A DNA stretch of 64,000 nucleotides, taken from Rhyacophila brunnea. Its lineage: Eukaryota > Arthropoda > Insecta > Trichoptera > Rhyacophilidae. The DNA lies in the NCBI GenBank assembly GCA_022495005.1, contig JAGYXB010001403.1, positions 62,001-126,000 on the forward strand, in the 5' to 3' direction. A program made the translations under genes and the position numbers. Position 1 is the first letter of the stretch. Each line of letters opens with the position of its first letter. This document shows, one piece after another, positions 11,383 through 23,189 of this stretch. The notes below the pieces were generated by a model. It worked only from the letters and a program-made list of their open reading frames with translations. It was not told the origin of the DNA and ran no database searches.

Positions 11383-13671
11383 AATTCGCACCGTGAGTGT
11401 AAAACCAAGGTATGTGCAAATTACATAGTTTGGAGATATAAGGGTTTGAAGTTTTCATTTGGTCAGGATAAATAGAGTTTCTAAAATAAAAAGATAATAT
11501 TTGGTGTATGTGTACATTATGACATGTTTTATTTTTTATTAGTTTTTTTTTTTTTTTTTCATATAAATCCATCAAAATTACAAGTTTTAGCAGTTGCTAT
11601 GGTTTTACACTTTCATGACGCATAGAAAATGTTGATATTTCGCAGTTGCCTGAATTTTGCAGTAAGATTTTTATTGGGAACTTTGGTAATACCATTATAT
11701 TATAATATAATATATTATATTATAATTAAAGAAATGAAGAATGATATTTACTTATATTATTTTGATATTTTAAGCTTTCTAACTATAATTTATTAATATA
11801 CAATTTAAAACCAAAATAAAAATAGCAAACTACAATAATTGTAATTGTTGTTTAATTGAATAAAGCGCATTTTTTTGTAGTACTTATCCCACTTTTAATC
11901 GATAAATTAGGGCCGGTTTCACCCGCCTCAGAAGGATATTTTCAACTGAATACATTTTTTTAAAACATTTTTTGGAAATAAGTCATTTTTTTGCTTCTGA
12001 GATCTGAGGTGGTTTTATAAATATTTTGAGTAGTTGAGGTTGTACTGATTGACGTCCGCGCTGACGTTTTCAAATATTTTATTATATCAAACACTTCTTG
12101 TTCATACTTATTTTTATAGAACAGGCAATAAGGATTGCTTTTCCTTACTTCAATAACGCGAATGTCTACCCAACTAACTTTTTCACTATTTTCGTTGAGT
12201 TGAAAATTATTGCCCATTTCATTTGCTAACTTGTGAAAATTAAAAATCTCGTCAGTGCTAATTTCTGACACTTTGTAAGGCTTATTTTTATTAGCCATTT
12301 GAATCACTGGAATCCACTGTATTGGTATTGGTGTATAAATTGGGACTGACTTCAAGACTCTTTTTTCTTGTTTTTCTATGCGAGAGTGCATAGAGTCACC
12401 CTCGTTCTGGGTGTGTCCTACGACCGAAAAGTTGTGTGATTTTTGGGATATTAAATTTCTGGACGGCGTATAAATACATTGCTGTAAAAAAATTATTTTT
12501 ATCTGTTTGGTACAATTATCCAAATAAAAAATGACTTCCTTCCCAATTGATTGGTCTTCCAAAAATTTTAAAACACAAGAACCAATTTCATTGGCCCCTT
12601 CGTTTGCAGTCCCTTCATGCAAAACAAAACATTAACTATTTTTATTATTAATGTCGAGGATGGTAAAATTATAGATTGAAAGCTTTCTTTTATAATATAG
12701 CACTGATATTTGGGCATTTGGTGTTGATGATACGGCCTGCAGATCATAGCAACATACTATTTTATTGTTGGCTACTGCCTCTTCAACGTCTTTCGCCTTC
12801 TGTGTTCTCGATAATTGTTTATTTTTCTGACGAATGTCATATTTAACTTGAATTTTATTTTTCTCTTCACTGCTACAATTTTTATATTTTTCACTAAAGT
12901 CACAAAGGTGATTGTTTGGTTGAAAAAAAGCCTATATTATAATGGGTATTGTTCCTCTTGCAAACCCAACATGGGTTCTTCAGCATCAGGAAATGTAGGT
13001 ACTTGTCACATTTTTGAAAATCTGTAACATTGCAAAAACAAAAATATCAGAGATCTGATTGATATACCTACCTACTGTTGTATTAATTGAAAGAGTTTAT
13101 TATTGTAGGTGCATAAAATATAGTCATACATAAGATAAGTCGATAATAATAAGTTTCATAACAATAATGATATTAAGCTTAGTTTTGTATATAATTTTAG
13201 TATCACAATGCCTTACCCTTTTAGAAGATTTTTCAGCTTTTAAAGCTAACTCCACCATCATTCTACTCCTTAAACTCATATTTGATAAAAACAAAATGCA
13301 CTGCACTATATTATTTGAATCAAACGAAACAATAATGTGTTGTAGAATACGTCTGGATGCTTTATCAAAGTCTTAACACTGAATCATTTCAATAATTGCC
13401 TGCTATCACAATAATAAAAACAATACCACATTGCATACACCGAAAGAATGCGTCTGATGATCGGGTTTCACAATTGGCCATAGACCGATAGAACCGAATC
13501 ATTTGCAGATACTATGGTTTTACATTAACAATGGAAGTAAATCTTTGTATTGTAAAAGCCAAATATCTGCCTTTTTTAATGAAAATTATTAGTTTGCAGT
13601 AACTTCACTTTTACATTATCAAGTTCATGACTTTTGCAGTTGTTTTGCATTTTTAAATCACGGTGCGAATT
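11383..13671 (-). mobile_element. DNA transposon with AATTCGCACCGTGA termini
   Basis: The 14-bp ends AATTCGCACCGTGA and TCACGGTGCGAATT are perfect inverted repeats 2.29 kb apart. Sub-terminal motifs around TGCAG and ATGGTTTTACA recur near both ends, as transposase-binding arrays often do. The minus strand carries a broken transposase-like gene. AATT may be a 4-bp TSD with CGCACCGTGA as the TIR, or simply part of the TIR. The right end shares its AATT with the neighbouring MITE at 13668, which suggests insertion into the tip of that element. Confidence 0.7.
11960..13000 (-). pseudogene. Transposase-like protein of an insect-expanded family, broken
   Basis: The main open frame (11960-12622, 220 residues) has an FYLDNC motif, then VGHTQNEGDSMHSRIEK, and later WVDIRVIEV and LFYKNKY. 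I recognise this arrangement from a large family of uncharacterised transposon-derived insect proteins (I believe the DUF7869 group, from memory). Upstream on the same strand and in the same frame, after one TAG stop near 12632, the similarity continues with CCYDLQ and a YYKRKLSIYNFTILD segment, reaching to about 13000. The acidic residues of FYLDNC and HTQNEGDS fit a nuclease-type active site, but this is inference. The in-frame stop and the absence of a clear amino-terminal part make it a pseudogene. Confidence 0.6.
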
Positions 13672-14190
13672 GTCGTAACCCTCACTTTTCACTGAAGTGA
13701 CATTTTGATGGCAATGGACTTATTGCATACTATTACACGAACGGGGCAAGTATCATCGTAAATCCCAAAAAATATTTCATATTAAAATAATTCAAAATTA
13801 ATTTTTAAGCTATTTGTAACTTTACTAAAAATATTCCAACCAAATGCTGTAACCCTCTAAACGTAAGCCACTGGTGTGTCAATAAAATAAAATTCTCAAT
13901 CTGTAATAAAATAATATTTTAAATAAAATTGTCAATGTTCACAATGAGTTGATTTTTTGCACATTACTCCTCCAAAGTGCTCCGAGCCAAGCGGCGTAAC
14001 CCTCATTTTTTTAAATGAAAAACATATGTAGTTAAATATCTAATCATATCATTGGGAAAATTTTAACAGAGATTTGAAGTCCGTTTTCAATCAAATGTGA
14101 TTAATAATTCTGATTAATATTAAAATAAATCCAATGCGTAGAGTTTTTTCACTTCCTGAACAATTTGATATTTGAGGGTTACGACAATTG
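13668..14190. mobile_element. MITE with AATTGTCGTAACCCTCA termini
   Basis: The left end AATTGTCGTAACCCTCA (13668) and right end TGAGGGTTACGACAATT (14173-14189) are perfect inverted repeats. GTAACCCTC also recurs inside, near 13850 and 13993. The left tip overlaps the right tip of the preceding transposon. No coding potential is seen. Confidence 0.7.
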
Positions 14191-14239
14191 TCTTGGACAG
14201 TGATGATATTCTCCGTACGAAAAAGGTCCTCAGCACTGG

Positions 14240-14583
14240 TAGTGCAGGATCCCATAGACTTTTCGTATACATAATATGCGGAACGCATTCTGACAATTGG
14301 AATGGGTTCTAGGGGTCACAAAGATAATTATATAATGTCGATGTTGCCAGGCGATATTAGTGGTCAATTTTTTTTTATTGAGGTTCTCTCAGAACTAAGA
14401 ACTCAGAACAATTTTTGGTGGGTTATAAAAAAAAAATTAAAACCTCAATAAAAAAAAATTGACCACTAATATCGCCTGGCAACATCGACATTATATATCT
14501 TTGGGACCCCTTGAACCTATTCTAATTTGTCAGAATGCGTTCCGCATATTATGTATACGAAAAGTCTATGGGATCCTGCACTA
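14240..14583. repeat. Long hairpin: two ~146-bp inverted arms with a short loop
   Basis: The left arm (14240-14386) and right arm (14439-14583) are near-perfect reverse complements around a loop of about 52 bp. Both arms carry TAGTGCAGGATCCCATAGAC and, further in, GATGTTGCCAGGCGATATTA. There are only a few mismatches and small indels. If transcribed, this would give a roughly 145-bp double-stranded RNA stem. It is most likely a foldback transposon. Confidence 0.85.
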
Positions 14584-15139
14584 TTGGTCTACATAACGTA
14601 TCCCTCTATTTAAGCTTCTTGTCGCGTGCTATCCGTGGGGATAATTTATTAGTTCGATATGATAAATCACGACGAATTAGCTCGCATAAGTAAATTGACA
14701 TGCAGGCAATAAATTACAATACTGCTTGAATGTTCCAACAAAATGATTGTAAGTACGTATGATAACAATTGAAGGGACAACATAATAATTGCATAGTTTA
14801 CTGATAATATCAGTGAGTTATTGGTAAATACATCATCTGATGAATAAAATTGCTTTCATATACCAGGTGTTTTATCTTATAAAGGCGGAACTACAGAAAC
14901 ATTATACTAAAATAACAAAATAGTTTTTATTGTTTTAAAAAGTAAATTTCACAACTATAAATATTACCGTTAACAAAAATTAATATTAGATATCGTGAGC
15001 ATACTGCGAAAAGTGACAAGTTAAAAGTCAAAATTCTTGTTGGCAAATTGAGATTGAAATTGATCGATACATACAAACTTGTAGCTTTGCAATTTAGGAT
15101 TATTATTATGTAAAGTGTCTTTTGCAGCCCATAGTTTTT
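14584..15139. other. AT-rich stretch with no recognised gene
   Basis: I see no paired termini or protein similarity here. Confidence 0.35.
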
Positions 15140-15400
15140 TTTTTGATTTTTCCGAGGCTTTGACTGCGACTCGCTGTCATATCGCCTCTTCTCTTCTAGA
15201 AGGGGATCCGTCGATCAGGTCCTCACTCCTATTCTGTTAAATAACTTTACAATTTTGCCTAGCTCTTCCGTCTTACCCCACCGCCAGGACACCCTTCAAT
15301 TCGTCGACATGCTCATAGATATCCGCAGTTCGCAGCTGTTCTCTGTGAGGGTCATATTTAGGGCATCCCATAGTTATAGTTACGGAACTAGCTATATTTT
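15140..15400 (-). repeat. Dispersed repeat shared with 34240-34388 and 34966-35010
   Basis: From CCGAGGCTT onward, through CTAGCTCTTCCGTCTT and GATATCCGCAG, this segment is a diverged relative of the sequence at 34250-34395. At 34397 that second copy is interrupted by a CATGG element, and the similarity resumes afterwards. Minus-strand frames in both copies encode a KTEEL/KKEEL-containing segment, so the repeat may derive from a coding transposon of unknown type. Confidence 0.45.
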
Positions 15401-16356
15401 ATGGTATCACTTCCAAATCATTATTATAATATTATTTTTGCTAATTAAACATAACATTTCTGACTTTGTCAGTTTTCGCTGTTGTGAGAGTTCAAGGAGT
15501 TGTACTTGGCCAGGAAAATAATATATAGTATGTAAGTATATAAAGGCGAAACTTCACTTATACTTAAATAAACTTCTTAAACCAGCATTAGATTTAAAGT
15601 CGCACAGGCTTAAGAGCATATTCGTCTATATTATAAATTATAATATGTCACTAAAATTTCATTTTGATTCGTTGATACAAGTTTGATCTTTATACGACTA
15701 ATGGACATGGTGATAATAATGCACTATTTAACTCTGAACAACCCCTTATGACGCTTAATCCCAAAACGATTCTGTTCATAGAAAACTGGGTTTGGTTCTA
15801 TAAATTTCATTATTTAAGAATATTGGTCTTGACAATGCTGTGACATCTGAAATAGCTTTTGACTAATGAAACAAAATAAAGAATTTAACGCAATTTATAT
15901 TATCATTTTGAAAAATGGAACTCTACCAAGTAAATATAGTATTTAATAAGTTAATTGCAGACTAATGTGATGTTGACTGAATGAATTCGACCTACATTGG
16001 AATGAGCCATTATTGCAAATCGGCATTTATGTCTTTACAGCATTGTCGTCCTGTATAACATGTGTGCTCTATCCGCATGTTTTTTGTATTAGGCATTTAT
16101 ACTACTCATTGTTGAAAAATAAAGTCAACCTATTTTGCTATGAGCGAATTTACATGTTACTTACTATTTATAATTTTAATAAAACCCAATTATTAATACA
16201 ATGAATTGATAGACAATTAAAGTAGTTACTTTTTACGTTTGTCAGATTACTTATAACAAATTTTGTATTTACAAAGAATATAATTATGAATTACTAATGT
16301 ATTTAATATTTTGACCATAATAATTTATGCAACACAAATTTGAGTTTAGCCCTCAG
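15401..16356. other. AT-rich stretch with no recognised gene
   Basis: Nothing here is supported beyond simple AT-rich sequence; 16349-16356 is the TSD of the next element. Confidence 0.35.
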
Positions 16357-17119
16357 TAGGGATTCCAATCCCGGGCTATTTTCGACACCTATGAATCCCG
16401 GGATTGATAAACATAGTCCCGGGATTTCGGGATTGATTTTTATCAATTTTTATGGAACATAAAATAAAAGCGAAAATATAACAGAAAAAATACTTTTAAT
16501 AAAAAATAACTACATTAGAAATAAACTCAGTTTGAATGAAGTTTGACTTATACCCATGTGTATGTTGCCGATTCATTTTATTTTTTCACATAAATTATTA
16601 AAAATGAGAAAGATTGGAAAAAACAATGCTTCGCACTTTTAAAAGTAATTCCACCATGATCTCATACGTTTTACGGCAATTTAATATTTGGCTGACTAAT
16701 TAAATTTATGAAGCGGAAAGGCCATTAGTAGGTACGCCATGATTATTTGCTTTACTATTTTAAATCTCGCTAATCCATTCGTTAAGTCTTTACTATCACA
16801 AACAGCAATCTCGTATTAAATTCACATTATTATTTATATATATATATATACCTATATTTAATACTATTTACTCCATTAAACTTATGTATTTCTAAGATTG
16901 AACGTAGATATACAATATTAACAATAAATGTCTTAAATATTATTAATTATACTAGATTTATTTTTGACCGATTTTATCAATGTTATGTCTAAATATAATT
17001 TTTTTATATTAACAATGAAAAAAATGCCAATCCCGGGACCAGTCCCGGGATCCCGGGATTGTCAAATTGTAATCCCGAAATCCCGGGATCAGAATTTTGG
17101 CTCGGGATTGGATTCCCTA
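16357..17119. mobile_element. hAT MITE, TAGGGATTCCAATCCCGGG family, copy 1
   Basis: The ends TAGGGATTCCAATCCCGGG and CGGGATTGGATTCCCTA are inverted. The element is flanked by a perfect 8-bp TSD, GCCCTCAG (16349-16356 and 17120-17127), the hAT signature. Sub-terminal AATCCCGGGATT blocks repeat in both orientations. It is 763 bp long, non-coding, and closely similar to 58280-59028. Confidence 0.92.
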
Positions 17120-17541
17120 GCCCTCAGTATGCGATAGTACTAACTATGGTTACGTTCTCCCAGTTTTCCTGTATGATTAGTAGAAAAGACAGTATGAATA
17201 CTATGAAAATTTATATTATACACGTAAAATAAATTTGAAGTTGTGTCATATAATTTGAAACATATAACGGTATGCCTGTTAGCAAACAATAATGTACCTA
17301 CATTACGTATGTAGGTATGTATATTGGTTCATGCAGATTATTCGTTGATAGAAATTAAATCTGACACACTCTAGTTTCTGGTACATGATTCCATTGTTTG
17401 CTTGACAAAATTGTTTCATAATACGACAGAGTCAATTAAGTAATTAGTTGATTATTTATGGTCGGTCTGTTCTGATTTCTTAAATGCGTTGAAATTATTT
17501 TTAAATTACAATTGCATGACATTATGTTTATTGATGTAATG
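17120..17541. other. Short AT-rich spacer
   Basis: No gene is seen. It holds the TSD of the preceding element at its start and that of the next (17534-17541) at its end. Confidence 0.4.
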
Positions 17542-18213
17542 CAGTGTTTCTCAAACTCTCGACATCTGTGTACCCCTTCTATAATTTTCGTAACACTGAG
17601 TACCCCTTGTCAAAAAAAAATCATTTTTATATACCTAATACTTATTTTTTCTTCTTTTAGTACATAAACAAAATAATTGATGAACGAAAAATAAAATTCA
17701 TTCACTTTAAAATATACCTAAATAAAAGTTATATTATAAAAAAAAAACATTTATTATAATCAATGAGAAGAATTGAATTGTTTATGTTGAGACAGATCAT
17801 CATAATTTGGTTCCCTGGTAGTTAATTTTAATCTAAGATGCGATTCCACATTCAAAAGCCTGTAGCTTTTTTGTGACGTAATGTCTACAAAATTAAGAAA
17901 AAGCAACTTCACATAGATATGAAGTTGGAAAAGGCAAGACGTATTTCAGGATTTTCTCTGTTAAAACTGAATACACATGTTGCATTTGCAACCAGAATGA
18001 TGTTAAAGTACTCTCCTTTTATTTATTTTTCAAGAATCCGTCTGAAGCTAATTCCAACAATTAATCTTCTTCCGCATGCGATAAACCTTCTAGCATGGAT
18101 GTTGTATTAATGCTTGTTGCACCAGGCGCAGCCAAAGCCCGGTGCACCGCGTACCCCCACCAAACTCTTCCCGTACCCCAGGGGGTACGCGTACCATACT
18201 TTTGGAAGCACTG
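17542..18213 (-). mobile_element. Deleted hAT transposon with a ZBED/FAM200-like transposase remnant
   Basis: The ends CAGTGTTTCTCAAA and TTTGGAAGCACTG are inverted and flanked by a perfect 8-bp TSD, ATGTAATG. On the minus strand at about 17758-17960 a degenerate reading includes ESHLRLKL, NYDDLS and a closing HSSH-like tail. This is how the dimerisation domain ends in ZBED5/FAM200-type hAT transposases. Stops and frameshifts make it inactive. At 672 bp it retains only the tail of an element that is normally 2-3 kb. Confidence 0.85.
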
Positions 18214-18221
18214 ATGTAATG

Positions 18222-18995
18222 GATTTTATATGTACATTTCGACTCAGTATTTAAGGATAGTTTCAAAATAATATAGTGGTATTATTCTGGTACTTACCAG
18301 TTTTGGTAAAAGTATAAAAATACATAATATCGTGGAGTTTGCTGCCAAAAGTTGGTAAGTCGATAATTTAGGTTCAATTTAGAATTATGAACCGATGTGT
18401 CTATAAATAATTTTATATAAAAGAAAAAAAATGAGACCATCCGATATATGCACATAAAGCACAAAAAAATATCATTATGCCTGATTTTATAGGGCATGTC
18501 AAACTTTCAAGCTACGATTATTATTCCATTACATGATTTCGAGACTTACCAACTTTTGGCAGTAACCCCCCCCACATTGGATCAAAATTGTCACGTTAGT
18601 AGAAGAAACATTAGTAAATAAATAGAGCTTCCAGTTTTTACGAAGATTTGGTTGTTCTAATATAACTCTATCTAATAAACTAGGAGAATTCGTTGTTTGT
18701 TCTGCCTAGGCGCAGAAACTAAGCTAATCCGGTGATTCCGAATATGACAAAATTCTAATTTTCTATCTACTAAGTTATAAGTGCAAATTCATATTATTAT
18801 GTACGTATTAGAGAGTCTAGAGTGATTGAAGTAAGTAGGTGATAATCATGTAACTATTACATTTGAAATAATAAAATATATGTCTCGTCTAGTATAATAT
18901 AATATCATGGTTTTTCAACACTTTTACCCACTGCGATTCGTGAAAAAAAAGAAAATAGATAAATTGGCCCTTCTTTCAAATATGTTGTGCACGAC
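18222..18995. other. AT-rich stretch with no recognised gene
   Basis: No coding or repeat structure is supported. GCCAAAAGTTGGTAAGT near 18343 and its near-inverse at 18548-18565 (CTTACCAACTTTTGGCAG) may mark a diverged foldback element of about 220 bp. Confidence 0.35.
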
Positions 18996-19183
18996 TAGAG
19001 TTGGGTTTCGGGAATTTCCCGACGGGAATTCTCGAGAAATTTTCGAGATTTTCCATCCCGAATCTTGAGAATTGAAATTTTGAACATTTCGGGAAATCCC
19101 GGATCTCGAGAATTCAAAACTACATCATTTCGGGAAATCCCGAATCTCGAGATTGAGATTTTCTCGGAAAATACCCTACTCTA
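18996..19183. mobile_element. 188-bp hAT MITE
   Basis: The ends TAGAGTTGGGTTTCGG and CGGAAAATACCCTACTCTA are inverted, with a perfect 8-bp TSD, TGCACGAC (18988-18995 and 19184-19191). The interior is made of GGGAAATCCCG and TCTCGAGA palindromes. It has no coding capacity. Confidence 0.9.
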
Positions 19184-19841
19184 TGCACGACTGACTGAGT
19201 CATAAATAAAATATCGTGCAATATCACTCACCTGCAGAATTTGAACTCTAACCCATGGAGCAAGACGCGAGTGTTCTTGCCTCTGCTCTTTGGTATCTAT
19301 ACACGGTTGGAATAAGTATATAAAAAAATCCACTAAACAAATATTAAATTTAAAAATAAATACCAACCTTACAAATTAAATAATAATGAAGAATAAAAAC
19401 TACGAACAATTGGTTGTTGTTTTTATTATAAATAAATAATATATATATAATAAAATATATATAAAAAAGAAACTTGAAGAATTTCTCGAACTAAGCTCAA
19501 CCCAGCGCCGAAGAATAATAAATAAACGTTAATTAAAATATGGAAATGGAAAATAAATAAAAGCTACTGTTGATTTGAATGAACAAGTCCAAAGAAAGAA
19601 GAAATACAATTATTTCCGTAAATTTCTCGTTTTTAGAAAGTAAATATTTTTTGTTAGAAAACAACGCTCTCTTCGTACTTTACAAACGGATGTAAATATT
19701 ACAAGATTAGTCTTTATTAAAAAAAATACCAACCTCGCATCCGTGACCTTGGCCTCATTGAAGTTTGGCGATCCTCTGTTATCAAGCGCTAATTCCGATG
19801 CCGACACAAAGAGTATCTATGACTTTCAGCCTAAAGAAATC
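19184..19841. other. No gene; possible decayed SINE at 19205-19330
   Basis: The minus strand at about 19225-19255 has a B-box-like GTTCAAATTCTGC, which could be a decayed tRNA-derived SINE head. The rest is AT-rich. Confidence 0.25.
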
Positions 19842-20036
19842 ATGGACGTGATGTTTCTATTTGGCCTTGTCATTTATTTGGTACCAGCTGTTTATGGCGA
19901 CCATTTCCGGACTCCAGACCAACATAATGTCAGCATACACATTAGGGGGACAAAAGTTTGTTGGCTGGAGTTTCAGGATTTTTCAGCAAACGCCACCATC
20001 TTGGGAAAATGGGGGACAATAACGGTTTTTGCGTAA
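19842..20036 (+). CDS. Small open frame with a signal-peptide-like start (hypothetical)
   Basis: An open frame runs from 19743 to a TAA at 20034-20036. An internal ATG at 19842 begins a 64-residue reading with MDVMFLFGLVIYLVPAVYG, a hydrophobic run ending in a small residue as a signal peptide would, followed by a polar stretch with two cysteine-free blocks and the segment KVCWLEFQDFSANATI. The frame stays open upstream (including KSIYDF). I do not recognise a family. It may be an exon, a small secreted protein or a transposon relic. The lack of a second copy in the window slightly favours host sequence. Confidence 0.25.
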   Translation: MDVMFLFGLVIYLVPAVYGDHFRTPDQHNVSIHIRGTKVCWLEFQDFSANATILGKWGTITVFA

Positions 20037-20529
20037 TTTTTTATTAACCATTATCCCTACAGAATTTTTATTCCGAACTTAAATAAATATCGTTGGATTC
20101 TACACAAAAAAGGTGTTCAGTATATTTTTGGTTAATTTAACGGTTTTATTACAATTTTCGAAATTAAAATCTCCTACGGTTTGTTGTAGAGAGTTTTTAA
20201 TTGAATTTTAAAGACCAGTTGCACGTTATATTATACGTTTAATGAAAATAAATACACAGTGACTGTCATTTGTCATGTTTGAACACGACGTAATTATCTG
20301 CTATTGATTTTTGATAATTGGTAAGTAAATTATTTATTTTGGAAAATAGAATTTAACTCGATTTTATGTCGTTAGTAAGCTTTTAAAATTTCATCGATTT
20401 TGTTTGTCGTTATCATTGGTGAGTACGTATACTTACATCAGTAGATAAAATATCATAATATTGTATTCTTATCTTCTAACAAGTGTGAACTATTTTACCA
20501 TTGCCTCCTACATCCATTGAAAAGTTTTT
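20037..20529. other. AT-rich stretch with no recognised gene
   Basis: I see no paired termini or protein similarity. Confidence 0.35.
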
Positions 20530-20716
20530 TTTTTGAATTATTAATAACCATGTCCTTGCTTTTTCGTACAAGGTGGTTGTTAGTAATTTTGAACAATCAC
20601 AAACACCCAGGCTTTGAGAAAAACACAGAAATATTGTGTGTCCTGACCAGGAATCGAACCCAGGAACTCTCGGGTCGAAGGCAAGCGCCTTATCCACTGC
20701 ACCACGAGAGCCGCCT
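20530..20716 (-). mobile_element. tRNA-derived SINE, family 2, copy 2
   Basis: On the minus strand the head begins GGCGGCTCTCGTGGTGCAGT, with an A box ending GATAAGGCGC and a B box GGGTTCGATTCC. The tail contains TGTGTTTTTCTCAAAGCCTG, shared with the copies at 5993 and 35290. The tail ends in a T-rich run on the plus strand (poly-A on the element strand) at about 20524-20535. This is the best-preserved head of the family in the window. Confidence 0.85.
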
Positions 20717-20804
20717 CCTTTGAAAAGTTACTCTTTAGTATTTAGTTAATTTTGATAAATTTATAAATAGGCCGTAGTCATTAATAATTACCATTCATCG
20801 GCTA

Positions 20805-21611
20805 TGTGTATTGCAATACCGGTATTTCAAAACCGGAATACCAGTATTTTTCGATACCGAAATACCGGTTTAAAAAATCAAACAATACCGATATATTCGG
20901 TATTTGACAGTGGAAATAACATGTATCAATTAACATAAAAGGCTTAACAAGACTGTATTTTTTGTCGCCCTTCATCATCTTTGGTGACTAGCAATGGCAC
21001 ATGCTATAACATATTAATATATTAAAGAGATTTTTATATAATATAAGTATTACATTTATTGGTCGATACTTCCGTTTTTATTACAACGTTTTTCTTAGCT
21101 CGTATTCTTATTTGTCCGGTGGTTCTTTGTCCGGTATAAATCTTGCAATCGATTGTTAACTAACTTCCCGACTAGCTAGACATTTTAGAATATATCAGGA
21201 CACGATGACAATGCATTTTTTTATACTTTTAGCCATCTTTAAGTAGAATTGAATTCATTTTCAGTTAATTCTGTTTTGTATGAATATATGAATGTGAATA
21301 TGAATATAAATATATGTTATTTCGACACCATTATTGGTTGCTAAGCAGATCGTCCTAGCAACTAAATTATTAATATTTAAATATACGTGCGTTACTATGG
21401 AAATCAAAATGACATTTCAGTATTATTTCTATCAAGTACAAATTTTTTTGATCGTTTAAGCTAGCAAGTCAAGTTTATATGATTCAACAGAAAATTTAAA
21501 AACGTTGTATACAAAAAGTTCTTTTTATCTTGTAATTATTTCCAATTATTTTACGAACACCGGTATTTAACAGGAGATGCCGAAATATCGGTATTGATAT
21601 TTTCATTTCTA
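20805..21611. mobile_element. hAT-like MITE, TAGGGATTGCAATACC family, copy 2
   Basis: The left end is a diverged TAGGGATTGCAATACC and the right end is its decayed inverse. A perfect 8-bp TSD, ATCGGCTA, flanks it (20797-20804 and 21612-21619). Sub-terminal ATACCGGTATT blocks are present. The interior (21065-21500) is shared with 57960-58271 and 59037-59090, and part (20930-21010) is also shared with 48225-48365 inside a different MITE family. Confidence 0.85.
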
Positions 21612-21619
21612 ATCGGCTA

Positions 21620-22463
21620 TGAAAGAATCCTATATTATATCTATACTTACCGTATATTGTATGTGACTTGCGCTTCGCTGGTTGCGCACTTACGTCTATT
21701 TCATATTAAAATGCACCACGTCTGTCTGGTGCATAATCTAAGTGCATTCGGATGCATTTAATGCTCACGAGCCGTGATTTATTTTTGAACGTAATTATAG
21801 TCTGCTCGCAATATTTGTTTAACGAGATGTAAGTTGTTTCGTTTCTTCTTTTGAAAGGTTCTTGCACCCTCAGATTCGCATACAAAGAAAATATACGCGT
21901 GCCAATAATAACATAACTTATAATGGTTTTGTATTTGTTATAATAGGCACAAGTAATATTATATTTGATTAAATTAGCGACTTAATTAGATATAGGTATC
22001 TATACGTACCTAATACATATTGTCTGAATATCGTGTTGCATTACTTTCCAGTAGGGTAAAAAGAAAATAAAGATTACATTGTTAGCTTCAATTATAATAT
22101 TATGAGAAGTCGAATAGTATTAAAAATGTATATTTCATAAATTAATCATGCTTCAAACCAAAACGTGTCTGGCTCAAAAATATTCTTTATCTAATAAAAA
22201 AGATGTTTATTATTTTCAAATTATTCACAAAGTAAATTTATCACTCAATTTTATATCATCTGTGAGCTTTTGAAAATTTACCCATTTCGTATGTCGCTAT
22301 CATAAGTGTGTAAGTATTTATCGTTTCACTTGTACTACTACACTACTGTCATTGGGCCTCGTGACCTGTTGTAATGTTAAAAGAAATTTCTGTATCTCAA
22401 GTCTTTTTGGTTACATTCATAGTGGACGGTATTTAGCAGCCTGCCTTTGCGATGTCGTGATTG
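21620..22463. other. AT-rich stretch with no recognised gene
   Basis: Nothing is supported beyond AT-rich sequence. Confidence 0.35.
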
Positions 22464-22711
22464 CGTTACCTTACTTTTAAAAGTTAATTTTGGCCTAAAA
22501 TGACTTTTTGGTGTGAAAAGGTCCCATTAGCCATATTCTATCAAATACGTTCATTTCAGAGTCATCTATTGTCAAATATGGGAATTAGCAGTATGCCGAA
22601 GTTGTATCTACATGTATTTTTATATTCAAAATATGACCATTCCAAATTTCAAACGCTCATAGCTCAAAACATGGTCAAGTGCAATTAGAACCTTTTCAAA
22701 GTAAGGTAACG
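22464..22711. mobile_element. 248-bp MITE with CGTTACCTTACTTT termini
   Basis: The ends CGTTACCTTACTTTTAAAAG and CTTTTCAAAGTAAGGTAACG are near-perfect inverted repeats. ATTG abuts both ends, a possible 4-bp TSD that could be chance. The element has no coding capacity and its superfamily is uncertain. Confidence 0.7.
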
Positions 22712-22911
22712 ATTGGTTGCAATGGATTTGATGCTGTTTGTATGAATGAATGTAAACTTGCTGGATTTATCTACTATTGAAAATTCCATATTTAGTAGGT
22801 TGTCTAAGCCAAGCGATTTAATGTCGAATTTGGCGAGTTCCGAAAATCGCGTAATGTCAAGCACTCGTCAGTAAAAGATTTTTTTTGAGTTGACTTTTTT
22901 TGAAACTTACC

Positions 22912-22985
22912 TCATGTGCATTGTGACCTCGCCGAGAATCACACCCGGAAACCCCGGTGCCTTATGAATTGGACTACAAGAGTTT
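22912..22985 (-). mobile_element. tRNA-derived SINE, family 2, head-only copy
   Basis: This is a reversed, decayed tRNA-like head resembling 5993-6068: the GTGACCTCGCCGAGAATC block and the CCTTATGAATTGGACTAC A-box region are both recognisable. The tail is not evident. Confidence 0.5.
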
Positions 22986-23189
22986 TCACACACTTACATA
23001 AATAATAATAGGTAGAAAGGGACCTTAACCGCATTTCCTAGATGAGCTTTTGCAGCGTCTGAAAGTTCGCACAAGAATCAGCGGTGTTGTTACCATGAAT
23101 ATTACATAACTTTAACACAATTTAAATTCATACGTGTTGTCGTATTGAATAAATTAAATTTAGGGTTCTCCCCGCTTGGCCTCTGGACG

